The notes: generated from the sequence alone by a model not told the origin. Positions 9,409 to 18,669 are shown, numbered from the stretch's first letter. The stretch: DNA of 64,000 bases from Microthrixaceae bacterium (GCA_011523825.1 WTFX01000009.1:476420-540419); one strand, 5' to 3'. Numbers and translations: made by a program.

Positions 9409-11415
9409 ATGACAACGCTGTGGCCCCGGCTCGAGCCCTTGCTGCCACGTGTCTCCAAGCCGGCGAGGTACATCGGCTGCGAGGACGGGATGCAACGACC
9501 GGACGCCGGCCCGCACCTCACATCGTGGCTTCTGGCCTATCCCGATACCTATGAGATCGGCTTGCCGAACCAGGGTCTGCAGATCCTCTATGAGCTGCTG
9601 AACGAGCGCCCGGACGCCAGCGCCGAGCGCACGTACGCACCGTGGATCGACCTCGAGGCCGAGATGCGGGCCGTGGGGCTGCCGCTGTTTTCTGTGGACA
9701 CGCACCGAGCCGCGGGCGACTTCGACATCATCGCCTTCAACCTCTCGGCTGAGCTCGTGTACACCAACGTGCTCAACTGCATCGATCTGGCGGGGTTGCA
9801 GGTGCGTTCGGCTCAGCGCGGTGATGCCGACCCGCTCATCGGCGCTGGCGGTCATTGTGCATACAACCCCGAGCCCCTGGCGGACTTCGTTGACTTCTTC
9901 GTCATCGGAGACGGCGAGGAGGTGGTCTCCGAGATCACCGAAGCAGTCGGTGCCTGGAAGCGAACCGGCAAACGCCCGGGCACGCGTGCCACGATCTTGC
10001 GGGACCTCGCGGGCATCGAAGGCGTGTACGTGCCGGCCATGTACGACGTCGCATACGACGGGCCGGCTCTGGCCGCCGTCACGCCGAAGCACTCCGACGT
10101 GCCAGCGCTGGTTGCCAAGCGGACGGTCGCCGATCTTGCCGAATGGCCGTATCCGCGCCGACAGCTGGTGCCGGTGACCGAGGTCGTCCATGACCGGCTC
10201 TCCGTGGAGGTATTCCGGGGATGCACCCGGGGGTGCCGCTTCTGCCAGGCGGGGATGATCACTCGCCCGGTACGTGAGCGCCCCGCCGCCCAGGTACGCG
10301 AGATGGTGACTGCAGGCCTCGAGCGCAGCGGCTACGACGAAGTCAGCCTGATGTCGCTGTCCACGGCCGACTACAGCGGGATCGCCGAATTGGTCCGTGA
10401 CACTGTCACCGCTGGCGGGGCCGGCGGCAACGACACCGCTGGCGGGGCCGATGCCAACCGGATCAGCGTTTCGCTGCCCAGCATGCGTGTCGACGCCTTC
10501 ACCGTCGATGTGGCGGCCCAGGTGTCACGCGCTCGTCGCACGGGGCTCACCTTTGCCCCCGAGGCGGGGTCGTGGCGGTTGCGCCAGATCATCAACAAGC
10601 TCATCACCGAGGAGGACCTGTACGGGGCGGTGCGCTCGGCCTACAGCCAGGGTTGGCATCGCATGAAGCTGTACTTCCTCACGGGCTTGCCTTCCGAGAT
10701 GGACCCCGACACCGAGGCCATCGCACACTTGGCCGATGCCTGCACCCGGATCGGGCAGGAATACACCAAGCGTGCATCGGTGACGGTGTCGCTGGGGGGC
10801 TTCGTGCCCAAACCGCATACGCCGTTCCAGTGGTTCGGGCAGAACCCGCCCGAAGAGCTGGCGCGCAAGGTGCGGTTGGTGCGCTCGGCGCTGGGTCGCA
10901 ACCGGCGAGTGCAGCTCAAGTGGCACGACCCGGCCGCTTCGACCGCAGAGGGCATCGCCAGCCGAGGTGACCGCCGCGTCGGGGCGGTCATCGAATACGT
11001 CTGGCGCAAAGGCGGCACGTTCCAGGAGTGGAGCGAACGCTTCGATTTGGGCTTGTGGGAAGAGGCCATGGCAGCGTGCGGCCTCAGCCTCGACTGGTAC
11101 GTGCATCGCCATCGAGACGAGCACGAGGTGCTGCCCTGGGACCACATCGGCGCCGGGCTGCACCGTGATTTTCTCTGGCATGACTGGCAGGACGCCTTGG
11201 CTGGGCATGGCCTGCCTGATTGCCGATGGACCCCGTGCTACGACTGCGGGGCCTGTACTGAATATGGGATCGAGCACATGGTCGCGTCCCCCGTCGCCCC
11301 CAATGGCGGCAGTCAGGGGACGGGACAGGATCTCGCGACCGGCCATCTGGTGCCGGTTGAGCTGCGTCCTCGCCAGTTGGCGGGCGCAGGCGCACCGAGC
11401 GGGGGTGGCGCATGA
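9409..11415 (+). CDS. TIGR03960-type B12-binding/radical SAM protein
   Basis: Radical SAM protein of the family that accompanies DUF2344 proteins near rne/rplU in actinobacteria and other phyla. The N-terminal region (about 1-230) resembles a cobalamin-binding-like domain. The cluster motif C272-x3-C276-x2-C279 (CTRGCRFCQAG) follows, with a TIM-barrel core including PSMRVDAF and TFAPEAGS. The C-terminus has a C-x2-C-x2-C pattern (CYDCGACTEYG), which may bind a second cluster. Exact substrate unknown; a role in RNA or tRNA modification is only a guess from context. The stop overlaps an ATG (ATGATG) opening a 24-codon ORF that reaches into the next gene. Confidence 0.88.
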   Translation: MTTLWPRLEPLLPRVSKPARYIGCEDGMQRPDAGPHLTSWLLAYPDTYEIGLPNQGLQILYELLNERPDASAERTYAPWIDLEAEMRAVGLPLFSVDTHRAAGDFDIIAFNLSAELVYTNVLNCIDLAGLQVRSAQRGDADPLIGAGGHCAYNPEPLADFVDFFVIGDGEEVVSEITEAVGAWKRTGKRPGTRATILRDLAGIEGVYVPAMYDVAYDGPALAAVTPKHSDVPALVAKRTVADLAEWPYPRRQLVPVTEVVHDRLSVEVFRGCTRGCRFCQAGMITRPVRERPAAQVREMVTAGLERSGYDEVSLMSLSTADYSGIAELVRDTVTAGGAGGNDTAGGADANRISVSLPSMRVDAFTVDVAAQVSRARRTGLTFAPEAGSWRLRQIINKLITEEDLYGAVRSAYSQGWHRMKLYFLTGLPSEMDPDTEAIAHLADACTRIGQEYTKRASVTVSLGGFVPKPHTPFQWFGQNPPEELARKVRLVRSALGRNRRVQLKWHDPAASTAEGIASRGDRRVGAVIEYVWRKGGTFQEWSERFDLGLWEEAMAACGLSLDWYVHRHRDEHEVLPWDHIGAGLHRDFLWHDWQDALAGHGLPDCRWTPCYDCGACTEYGIEHMVASPVAPNGGSQGTGQDLATGHLVPVELRPRQLAGAGAPSGGGA

Positions 11416-11486
11416 TGCGCCGGGCCCTGTCGCTGGTGCCGAGCTGCAGTGCCGCTCCCACCCTCGTGGGTGGGAGATGTCGTTGA
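11412..11486 (+). other. 24-codon ORF bridging the radical SAM gene and the DUF2344 gene
   Basis: The ATG at 11412 overlaps the upstream stop (ATGA). It reads 24 codons and stops at 11484-11486, nine bases past the DUF2344 ATG at 11477. This is a looser form of the relay seen elsewhere, because termination occurs just inside the next gene instead of on its start. Confidence 0.5.
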
Positions 11487-12268
11487 GGCTGCGCGTCCGC
11501 TTTTCCAAGATCGGCAAGATCCGGTTCATCGGCCACCGCGACGTGGCCCGTGTGATCGAGCGTGCCGTGCGCAAGGTCGGGTTGCCGGTGTCCTACAGCC
11601 AGGGCTTCTCGCCCCGGATGAAGCTGAGCTTCGGCCTGGCGCTGCCCACCGGATACGAGTCGGAGGCCGAATTCGTGGAGCTGCCGCTGGTTACCGATGC
11701 AGTGCTCGACGCGGGACCGGTGATCGTCTGCCGGAGCGGCGCTCACGCACCCTGCGAGCACGAGCCTGCCGCGGCCCCCCCGAGCTACTGCACCATTGCC
11801 GGGGCGCTCAGCGAGGCGCTGCCGGCAGGTATGGAGGTGTCCGCTGCGACGCTGACCGAGGGCCGCGGCACGTCGCTGCAAGCGGCGGTTCATTCGTGCG
11901 GCTGGCAGTTCGAGATCGTGGACCTCGATGCGACCTCAGCGGCGAAAGCGGTTGCAGACTTCCTCGCCGCCGGTACCGTCGTAACTGAACGGGTGCACAA
12001 AGGCGAGACCGTGAGTTCGAATGTTCGGCCCAGCGTTGAGGTGCTGCAGGTGGTCGGATGCTCGGATAGAGGGGCGGTGCTGAGCGCCGAGCTGTCAGCC
12101 ACGCCCCGGGTGGTGCGCCCCGGCGAACTGGTGCCAGCGCTCGCGCCGGCACACGAGATGGGCATAGCCCGGAGAACACATCAATGGACGAGCGGCGCCG
12201 CGGGACGAGCCGAACCGGCCGTGCCCGCCATGTGCGCCCAGAGACACAAGGAAACCATCAGTGGATGA
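11477..12268 (+). CDS. TIGR03936/DUF2344 family protein
   Basis: Conserved partner of the preceding radical SAM protein. In several lineages the two are adjacent or fused, which points to a shared reaction. The start MSLRLRVRFSKIGKIRFIGHRD matches the family N-terminus (RF.K.G..RF.SH.D), followed by the SYSQGFSPRMKLSFGLALPTGYES core. The ATG at 11477 has a GTGGGAG Shine-Dalgarno just upstream and gives 263 aa. The last 35 residues after about 228 look low in conservation. The end overlaps rne by 8 nt (GTGGATGA). Confidence 0.85.
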   Translation: MSLRLRVRFSKIGKIRFIGHRDVARVIERAVRKVGLPVSYSQGFSPRMKLSFGLALPTGYESEAEFVELPLVTDAVLDAGPVIVCRSGAHAPCEHEPAAAPPSYCTIAGALSEALPAGMEVSAATLTEGRGTSLQAAVHSCGWQFEIVDLDATSAAKAVADFLAAGTVVTERVHKGETVSSNVRPSVEVLQVVGCSDRGAVLSAELSATPRVVRPGELVPALAPAHEMGIARRTHQWTSGAAGRAEPAVPAMCAQRHKETISG

Positions 12269-14087
12269 ATCAACACTGAACGACCCGACACCCGCCGTGC
12301 GCAAGCGGCGGCTGGTCGTGCCCCCTACGCAGAACGAATCTGTCGAGGACACACCGGAACCCAAGGCAAAACCCAAGCCCAAGGCGAAGCCGGTACCCAA
12401 GGCCAAGTCCAAAGCAGGATCTGCACCCGACCAGAAGTCGAAGGCCGAACCCCCTCAATCCGAGCCTGAGCCTGCGAAACCGCCGGTTCCGCCGGTGCCG
12501 CCGCCGGCCCGCAAGCCCCAGATCGGCGACAGCCGCCCGGCGCCCGCTCAGCCAGCACCCGATGGCGAGGGTTCCGGTGGGCGCCGCCGCCGCAGGCGGG
12601 GCGGTCGGGGACGCGGTGGACGGGGCCGATCCAGCGAAGCCGCGACGACAACCGCGGAGACTCGCAATGGCTCCCATGCGCCAGTCGAGGCCATCCTGGC
12701 CGACCAGCGGCCGCTGGAGCTCGACGACGAACAGCTCACCGAGCGCCGCGGCAAGTACCGCAACGGCAAGCCGCTGGGTCGGTACCGGATGTGCGTTCAT
12801 GTCTCGGAGGGAGCGACGCACATCGCCGTGCTCGAAGGCCGGTCGCTGATCGAGTACTACGTGAGCCGCCCTTCCGACGATGTCGCCGAGATCTACGGCA
12901 ATCTCTACCTCGGTCGGGTGCGGCGCGTGCTTCCGGGCATGGAAGCGGCGTTCGTCGACATCGGCACGCCCAAGCAGGCCGTGCTCTATCGAGGCGATCT
13001 GACCGTTGCCTCCGACGAGAGCGACGACGACAGCGGATCGGAGCGCAAGCGGGCAGGCGGGCGCCGCGGGCGTTCCGTGGCAGGGCCGGCGATCGGCGAG
13101 TTGATCAAGAACGGCCAGACGGTCATGTGCCAGGTCATCAAGAACCCGATCGGCCACAAGGGCGCCCGCCTGACCACGGAGGTGTCGCTGCCCGGCCGCT
13201 TCGTGGTGCTCATTCCGAACAGCAGCGTGATGGGAATCTCGCGGCGCTTGCCCAGCCGCGAGCGACGCCGGCTGCGCAGCCTGCTGGGCAAGGAGATCCC
13301 CGAAGGCTTCGGCGTGATCCTGCGCACGGCGGCGGAGAACGTCACGGCGGCTGAGATCCGCCGTGACATCGAACGGCTCACGCAGCAGTGGACCAAGATC
13401 TCCGCGCTGGCCGAACGCTCCGATGCGCCGGTGTTGCTGTTCCGGGAACCCGAGTTGGCCGTGCGCATCATCCGGGAGCAGTTCACCGCCGACTTCCGCG
13501 AAGTGGTGATCGATGACCTTGCGCTGTTCGAACAGGTCAAGGGTTACATGGAGGCAGTGGCGGCACCGCTGGTGGATCGCATCCGGTACTACGACCCGGT
13601 CGCCGAACGTTTGCCGCTTTTCGAGCGGGTGCACGTAGCTGAACAGGTGCGAAAGGCCACCGACCGCAAGGTCTGGCTGCCGTCCGGTGGTTCGCTCATC
13701 ATCGAGCACACCGAAGCGTTGACGGTGATCGACGTGAACACGGGGCGCAACGTGGGCAAATCCAGCCTGAACGAGACGCTGTTCCAGAACAACCTGGAGG
13801 CCGCTACCGAGATTGCGAAGCAACTGCGGCTGCGGGACATCGGCGGGATCATCATCGTCGACTTCGTGGACATGGACGACAAGCAACAGCGGGAACAGCT
13901 CATGTCGACGCTGAACGAGGCGCTGGCCCGCGACAAGACCCGTACGGCCACCGAACCGATTTCGGACATGGGCATCGTACAGATGACCCGGATGCGCACC
14001 GGTGAGGGGTTGCTGGAGTCGATGTCAGACCCGTGCAATGAGTGCGAGGGACGCGGCATCCAGTTGCGCGAGTCGCTGTTTGCCTGA
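12261..14087 (+). CDS. rne: Ribonuclease E/G family endoribonuclease
   Basis: Endonuclease for mRNA turnover and rRNA/tRNA maturation. Residues 1-110 are disordered: Lys/Pro-rich repeats (KPKPKAKP) and then an arginine/glycine block (RRRRRRGGRGRGG), probably RNA-binding. The S1 domain is at about 205-300 (YGNLYLGRVRRVLPGMEAAFVDIG), interrupted by an acidic insert DESDDDSGSE. The DNase I-like catalytic part has D491 in VIDVNTGRN and D in IIIVDFVDM. The zinc-link cysteines CNECEGRG lie near the C-terminus. There is no long C-terminal scaffold. At 608 aa the protein is intermediate between RNase G and actinobacterial RNase E. Confidence 0.94.
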   Translation: MDESTLNDPTPAVRKRRLVVPPTQNESVEDTPEPKAKPKPKAKPVPKAKSKAGSAPDQKSKAEPPQSEPEPAKPPVPPVPPPARKPQIGDSRPAPAQPAPDGEGSGGRRRRRRGGRGRGGRGRSSEAATTTAETRNGSHAPVEAILADQRPLELDDEQLTERRGKYRNGKPLGRYRMCVHVSEGATHIAVLEGRSLIEYYVSRPSDDVAEIYGNLYLGRVRRVLPGMEAAFVDIGTPKQAVLYRGDLTVASDESDDDSGSERKRAGGRRGRSVAGPAIGELIKNGQTVMCQVIKNPIGHKGARLTTEVSLPGRFVVLIPNSSVMGISRRLPSRERRRLRSLLGKEIPEGFGVILRTAAENVTAAEIRRDIERLTQQWTKISALAERSDAPVLLFREPELAVRIIREQFTADFREVVIDDLALFEQVKGYMEAVAAPLVDRIRYYDPVAERLPLFERVHVAEQVRKATDRKVWLPSGGSLIIEHTEALTVIDVNTGRNVGKSSLNETLFQNNLEAATEIAKQLRLRDIGGIIIVDFVDMDDKQQREQLMSTLNEALARDKTRTATEPISDMGIVQMTRMRTGEGLLESMSDPCNECEGRGIQLRESLFA

Positions 14088-14160
14088 TTCTGGGCTGCTT
14101 GATTCTGGGCCGCAAATTCATTCGCCAATCCGGGAGCCTCATCGGTATCCTCTCCAACCG
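14085..14160 (+). promoter_or_regulatory. Intergenic region with a 15-nt direct repeat and a possible rplU promoter
   Basis: TGATTCTGGGC occurs at 14085 (including the rne stop) and again at 14100. TATCCT at 14146-14151 sits 9 nt before the rplU ATG, a spacing that would give a transcript with almost no leader. I see no L21-type leader structure and no Shine-Dalgarno directly before the rplU start. Confidence 0.35.
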
Positions 14161-14472
14161 ATGTACGCAGTCATCGCTACCGGCGGCAAGCAGCGCCGCG
14201 TCGAAGCCGGCCAGCGGCTCGATGTTGAGCTGCTCGCGGTGCCACCCGGCGAAGAAGTCACCTTCACGCCGGTTCTGGTCGTGGATGACGGCTCCGTGCT
14301 GGCGACGCCCGACGAGCTGGTCGGAGCCTCGGTGACCGGCCGCGTGGTCGGCGAGGTCAAAGGGCCCAAGATCGACGGCTTCACCTACAAGAACGCCACG
14401 ACCAACCGGCGCAGGTGGGGACACCGGCAGCGCTACAGCACGGTCGAGATCACTCAGATCGCGACCGCCTAG
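14161..14472 (+). CDS. rplU: 50S ribosomal protein L21
   Basis: Ribosomal protein that binds 23S rRNA. The start [15 protein letters not shown] and the C-terminal signature [24 protein letters not shown] are diagnostic. The length of 103 aa is the family norm, and the ATG at 14161 matches the family N-terminus exactly. It is followed by rpmA after 62 nt, as in most bacteria. Confidence 0.97.
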   Translation: MYAVIATGGKQRRVEAGQRLDVELLAVPPGEEVTFTPVLVVDDGSVLATPDELVGASVTGRVVGEVKGPKIDGFTYKNATTNRRRWGHRQRYSTVEITQIATA

Positions 14473-14534
14473 GGGCATCCCAGCAGGCACGCGAGACCGG
14501 ACACAACGCGAGACTGGACAAGAGGGACAGCACC

Positions 14535-14786
14535 ATGTCGAAGACCAAGGGCGGAGGCTCCACTCGCAACGGGCGCGACTCTGTGGCAAAGCGCCTTGGC
14601 GTCAAGGTCTATTCGGGGCAGACCATCGACGCCGGCGGCATCATCGTGCGCCAGCGTGGCACCAAGTTCCATCCGGGGCGGAATGTGGGCCGCGGCAAGG
14701 ACGACACGCTGTTCGCGACAGCTCCCGGCATCGTGCGTTTCGGCTACCGCCGCGGACGCCGGCTCGTTGACGTCGTCCAGTCGTAG
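14535..14786 (+). CDS. rpmA: 50S ribosomal protein L27
   Basis: Ribosomal protein near the peptidyl transferase centre. The sequence [16 protein letters not shown], then [10 protein letters not shown] and [15 protein letters not shown], is diagnostic; 83 aa is normal. The N-terminus has MSKTKGGGS instead of the more common MAHKKGGGS. There is no cleavable Firmicutes-type extension. GAGGGA at 14522-14527 serves as ribosome binding site. It lies between rplU and obgE. Confidence 0.97.
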   Translation: MSKTKGGGSTRNGRDSVAKRLGVKVYSGQTIDAGGIIVRQRGTKFHPGRNVGRGKDDTLFATAPGIVRFGYRRGRRLVDVVQS

Positions 14787-14834
14787 TTCTCCCGTACTTC
14801 ATCCCGAGACCCGAAAGCGTCTGCGAGGACGCTG

Positions 14835-16091
14835 ATGAGCGACTTTGTCGACGAGTGCCAGCTGCACGCGAAGGGCGGTGACGGCGGGGCGGGCTGCGTG
14901 TCCTTCCGTCGCGAGTCTCACGTGCCGCGCGGTGGCCCCGATGGCGGTGACGGCGGGCACGGCGGCGATGTGTGGGTTGTCGCGGATCGCAACGTGGCGT
15001 CGCTGCTGGCGTTTCGAGACTTCCCGTTCCGGCGCGCGACTGATGGCGGCCATGGTCAGGGTCGCAAACGGTATGGCCGCAACGGTGCTGACGAGCTCGT
15101 ACGCGTGCCCGAGGGCACGATCGTCCGCGACCGTGACGGCACGGTGCTGGCGGATCTTGTACATGCCGGTGATCGCTGGCTGGCGGCGCAGGGCGGGCGC
15201 GGTGGCCGCGGCAATGTCCGCTTCGCTTCGAATCGGATGCGGGCGCCCCATTTCGCCGAGCAGGCGGAGTCGGGTGAGGAGCGCTGGCTCGGCCTCGAGC
15301 TGAAGCTCATGGCCGATGTCGCTCTGGTGGGATTCCCGAACGCAGGCAAGAGCACCTTCATCAGCGCTGTGTCGGCGGCGCGGCCGAAGGTTGCTTCGTA
15401 CCCATTCACGACGCTCACGCCCAGCCTCGGAGTGGTCCGGCTCGACGACGGCTCCGGAGTCGACGCCGACAGCTTCGAGATGGTGATCGCGGATGTGCCC
15501 GGACTGATCGAAGGTGCCGCGCAGGGCAAGGGCCTCGGGCACCAGTTCCTGCGACATGTCGAGCGGGCCCGGGTGCTGCTGATCATGGCCGATTTGGCGG
15601 AAGTCGCCGACCGTGATCCCCATGAACAGGTCGACGTGCTGCTCGGCGAGCTTGAGCTGCATGACTCCGCGCTCGCAGCGCGGCGGCGGTTGGTGGTGGG
15701 CACCAAGGCCGACGTGGCCCACCTTTCATGGGACGGGCCGCGGCTCAGCGCTGTGACCGGCCAAGGCGTGGCCCCGGTCTTGGGTCAGCTGCGCGATCTG
15801 GTGTCCGAAGCCAGGCACGCCGACGAGGCGCCTGCCCAATACGTGGTGCATCGCCCCGAACCCACCGGCATCACGGTCCTGCGCCTCGGAGACGGGGTGT
15901 TCGAGATCGAGGGTCGTCAAGCCCGTCGTGCCGTCGCTCTGTCGGATCTCACCGATCCCGCCGCGCTGGCATGGGCGCAGCGGCGCTTGGAGAAGCTTGG
16001 CGTGTCGCGGGCCTTGGCTCGCAACGGTGCCCAGTCGGGCGACCTGGTGCGCATCGGTGACTTCGAATTCACGTACGAGCCGGATACATGA
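14835..16091 (+). CDS. obgE: GTPase Obg
   Basis: Ribosome-associated GTPase acting in 50S assembly and stress control. The glycine-rich Obg fold is at about 1-155 (GGDGGAGCVSFRRE). The G domain starts at about 158 with GFPNAGKST (G1), DVPGLIEGA (G3) and a degenerate G4 VVGTKAD in place of NKxD. The C-terminal OCT domain is at about 340-418 (FEIEGRQARRAV). The stop is ATGA and opens a relay of mini-ORFs toward proB. Confidence 0.96.
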   Translation: MSDFVDECQLHAKGGDGGAGCVSFRRESHVPRGGPDGGDGGHGGDVWVVADRNVASLLAFRDFPFRRATDGGHGQGRKRYGRNGADELVRVPEGTIVRDRDGTVLADLVHAGDRWLAAQGGRGGRGNVRFASNRMRAPHFAEQAESGEERWLGLELKLMADVALVGFPNAGKSTFISAVSAARPKVASYPFTTLTPSLGVVRLDDGSGVDADSFEMVIADVPGLIEGAAQGKGLGHQFLRHVERARVLLIMADLAEVADRDPHEQVDVLLGELELHDSALAARRRLVVGTKADVAHLSWDGPRLSAVTGQGVAPVLGQLRDLVSEARHADEAPAQYVVHRPEPTGITVLRLGDGVFEIEGRQARRAVALSDLTDPAALAWAQRRLEKLGVSRALARNGAQSGDLVRIGDFEFTYEPDT

Positions 16092-16160
16092 GAATCGGCG
16101 TATGAGATTCGGTACATGACTCAGGTGACTGCGTTGAGAACCGGAAGACGGCAGGATTGA
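16088..16160 (+). other. ATGA relay: three mini-ORFs joining obgE to proB
   Basis: The overlapped ATG at 16088 opens MRIGV, ending on ATGA at 16102. That opens MRFGT, ending on ATGA at 16116, which opens a 14-codon ORF (MTQVTALRTGRRQD) ending at 16158-16160 on TTGA, whose TTG (16157) is in frame with proB. The first two units, ATGAGAATCGGCGT and ATGAGATTCGGTAC, are clear 14-nt tandem copies. Confidence 0.8.
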
Positions 16161-16165
16161 CATCG

Positions 16166-17260
16166 ATGCCTGCCTCACTGCGGTTGATTGCCAAGATCGG
16201 GACGTCGTCCATCACGACATCGGACGGGCGAGTTGATCTCGATGCCGTCGCCAAGCTGGCATCGGATGTCGCCGTCGTGCGCGCAGCCGGCCACGAAGTG
16301 ATCGTCGTCACCTCCGGCGCCATCACCGCAGGCGTGCAGCGGCTGAGCGTCGAGCGACCCGCTGAGCCTGAGAGGCTCCAAGCATTGTCAGCCGTCGGTC
16401 AGATCGACCTCATGGCCTCCTACCGGGAGCTGTTTGCCGCAGAGGGCATGGTCGTCGGCCAAGTGCTGATCGCCCCGCACGACTTCCGCGATCGCGATCA
16501 GTACCTTCACGCCCGAGCCACGTTCCATCATCTGCTCGATCTCGGCGTTGTACCGGTCGTCAACGAGAACGATGCGATCGCCGATGATGCCATCCGCTAC
16601 GGCGACAACGACCGGATTGCTGCCCTCGTCGCCAACCTGGTGCGCGCCGACGTGCTGATCCTGCTGACCGATATGCCCGGTGTCCTCACGGCAGACCCGA
16701 ACATCGACCCGGAAGCCTCGCTCATCTCGGAAATCTTGGAGGTGAGCCCGTCGCTGCAGGCGGCGGCGGGGTCTGCGAATGCTGTGGGCAGCGGTGGCAT
16801 GGCCTCGAAGCTGGCAGCAGCCCGTATGGCCTCGTGGAGCGGTGTGCGCACGGTGATCGCTTCAGCCCGCCGCCCAGACGTGGTTGCCGACGCAGCTGTA
16901 GGCCGGCCGGGTGTCGGCACCACCGTGCCTGCACGAGATGCACGGGTCTCCGCTCGCAAGCTCTGGATCGGCTTTGCCGTGGCCGCGCGGGGGTCGGTGA
17001 CTGTTGACGGCGGTGCCCGCCGCGCCGTGTCGGCAGGGGGCAAGTCGCTGCTTGCGGCCGGCGTCGTCGGGCACGAGGGCTCCTTCGCCGCCGGCGAAGC
17101 CGTGGACATCGTCGACTCCCAGGGAGAGACGTTCGCCAAGGGCCTCGCGGCCATTGACGCTGAGGGCCTGCGGGCCACCGCAGGCCTGCGCAGCGACCAG
17201 TTGCCCGAGGGATTGCACCCGTTGGTCGTGCACCGCGACGATCTCGTCGTTCTGGGCTGA
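16166..17260 (+). CDS. proB: Glutamate 5-kinase
   Basis: First step of proline synthesis: phosphorylates glutamate to glutamyl-5-phosphate. The amino acid kinase domain spans about 1-255 (IAKIGTSSIT, VTSGAI, VVNENDAI, GTGGMASK-like GSGGMASKLAAAR). A C-terminal PUA domain follows at about 275-360. The ATG at 16166 has AGGA nine bases upstream and gives 364 aa. An in-frame TTG at 16157, three codons earlier, overlaps the last mini-ORF stop and could be the true coupled start. The pathway partner proA follows after 143 nt. Confidence 0.94.
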   Translation: MPASLRLIAKIGTSSITTSDGRVDLDAVAKLASDVAVVRAAGHEVIVVTSGAITAGVQRLSVERPAEPERLQALSAVGQIDLMASYRELFAAEGMVVGQVLIAPHDFRDRDQYLHARATFHHLLDLGVVPVVNENDAIADDAIRYGDNDRIAALVANLVRADVLILLTDMPGVLTADPNIDPEASLISEILEVSPSLQAAAGSANAVGSGGMASKLAAARMASWSGVRTVIASARRPDVVADAAVGRPGVGTTVPARDARVSARKLWIGFAVAARGSVTVDGGARRAVSAGGKSLLAAGVVGHEGSFAAGEAVDIVDSQGETFAKGLAAIDAEGLRATAGLRSDQLPEGLHPLVVHRDDLVVLG

Positions 17261-17303
17261 GCGCGGACGGGTGAACCCCCTCGCCGGTACGCCTGTTGTT
17301 TCC

Positions 17304-17365
17304 GCTCTTGTTCCCAATAGCGATTGGATACGGGCTCACGGGCCGCTCAGTCCCCGGCTTCGCCT
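17304..17365 (+). repeat. Dispersed intergenic repeat, copy 1
   Basis: GCTCTTGTTC (17304-17313), GCTCACGGGCCGCTC (17334-17348) and CGGCTTCGCCT (17355-17365) recur in the same order and strand at 37753-37799, again in an intergenic region. The gap between the first two blocks differs (20 nt here, 5 nt there), and the third block differs by one base. Confidence 0.55.
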
Positions 17366-17391
17366 CTTGGGGTGATCCGGGGTGATGCCAC

Positions 17392-17403
17392 TAGCCTGCT
17401 CGG
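17392..17403 (+). promoter_or_regulatory. Putative leaderless promoter of proA
   Basis: TAGCCT at 17392-17397 is followed by exactly 6 nt and then the GTG at 17404, which places the transcription start on the start codon. There is no Shine-Dalgarno. Confidence 0.45.
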
Positions 17404-18669
17404 GTGCCTGACGTGGAGATGCCAGTCGCACCGTCGATGACAGTGCTCGGCGAGCGAGCGAAGGCCGCGGCGACCGTCCTGGCACAAGCACCCGGTGCCG
17501 CACGAGACGAGGCCCTGCTGTCGGCTGCAGACCTGCTGGTATCCGCATGCGACAGCGTGCTCGCAGCCAACCGCGATGATGTGGCCAACGCCGAAGCCGC
17601 CGGCACGTCGGCGACGCTCATCGACCGGCTGCGGCTCGACCCCGGTCGTATCTCGGCCATGGCGACGGGCCTGCGCAATGTGGCAGCCCTTCCTGACCCA
17701 GTCGGCCAGGTAGTCGACGGGTGGGTGCGGCCGAACGGTCTGGCGGTGGAGCGGGTCCGGGTGCCGCTGGGCGTGGTGGCGATCATTTATGAGAGCCGGC
17801 CCAACGTCACCTCGGACGCTTTCGGGTTATGCCTGAAGTCGGGCAACACTGCGTTCCTGCGAGGTTCCGGGGCTGCACTGAATTCCAACATGGCGATCGC
17901 CGACGCGCTGCGCGAAGGCTTGGTCAAAGCCGGCTTGCCCGCAGACGCGTTGGTGTTGGTCACCGATACGCGCCACAGCGCAGCTGCTGAGTTCATGAGG
18001 TTGCGTGGCTATATCGACTGCCTCATTCCCAGGGGCGGCCCGGCGCTCATCGCCTCCGTGCTCGCCAATGCCACCGTGCCCTATGTCATAGACGGCGACG
18101 GCAACTGCCACGTGTATGTCGACGCAGCGGCAGATCTGGACATGGCGGCCGACATCGTCGCCAACGCGAAGCTCAGCCGCCCCTCGGTGTGCAACGCTGC
18201 AGAGTCACTCTTGGTGCACGGCGACGTGGCTGGCGCGTTCCTGCCCCGCATCGTCGACGACTTGGACGGCGTGGAGCTCGTGGGCGATGCCGCGGCACAG
18301 GCAATCGCGCCCCAGATCGGTCCGGCCAGCCCCGACGACTTCTCGACAGAGTTCCTCGCGCTCAAGATGAGCGTCGCGGTCGTCGATGACCTCGACGCGG
18401 CAATCGACCACGTCAACCGGCACGGCACGGGCCACAGCGAAGCCATCGTGACCGGAGATCTCGCCGCCGCCCAGGAATTCACTCGCCGGGTGGATGCCGC
18501 TGCCGTGCTCGTCAACGCTTCGACACGCTTCGTGGACGGCGAGGAATTCGGATTCGGCACAGAGATCGGCATCAGCACGCAGAAGCTGCATGCCCGTGGC
18601 CCCATGGGCCTTGAACAGCTCACGACCACCAAGTTCGTGGTGACCGGAACGGGTCACACACGGGGTTAG
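17404..18669 (+). CDS. proA: Glutamate-5-semialdehyde dehydrogenase (gamma-glutamyl phosphate reductase)
   Basis: Reduces glutamyl-5-phosphate with NADPH to glutamate semialdehyde, the second step of proline synthesis. Conserved blocks are VERVRVPLGVVAIIYESRPNVT (about 115-140), the catalytic cysteine in SVCNAAESLLVH (about 260), and GTGHSEAIVTGD and FGFGTEIGIS near the C-terminus. The length is 421 aa. The start may be GTG 17404 (leaderless) or ATG 17419; both precede the conserved region. It is separated from proB by a repeat-bearing gap, so it has its own promoter in my reading. Confidence 0.94.
   Translation: MPDVEMPVAPSMTVLGERAKAAATVLAQAPGAARDEALLSAADLLVSACDSVLAANRDDVANAEAAGTSATLIDRLRLDPGRISAMATGLRNVAALPDPVGQVVDGWVRPNGLAVERVRVPLGVVAIIYESRPNVTSDAFGLCLKSGNTAFLRGSGAALNSNMAIADALREGLVKAGLPADALVLVTDTRHSAAAEFMRLRGYIDCLIPRGGPALIASVLANATVPYVIDGDGNCHVYVDAAADLDMAADIVANAKLSRPSVCNAAESLLVHGDVAGAFLPRIVDDLDGVELVGDAAAQAIAPQIGPASPDDFSTEFLALKMSVAVVDDLDAAIDHVNRHGTGHSEAIVTGDLAAAQEFTRRVDAAAVLVNASTRFVDGEEFGFGTEIGISTQKLHARGPMGLEQLTTTKFVVTGTGHTRG

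Noticed and set aside
12270..13886. 538-codon antisense frame opposite rne
   Set aside because: His/Arg/Asp-rich translation typical of the antisense of GC-rich coding DNA; no domain and no start signals.
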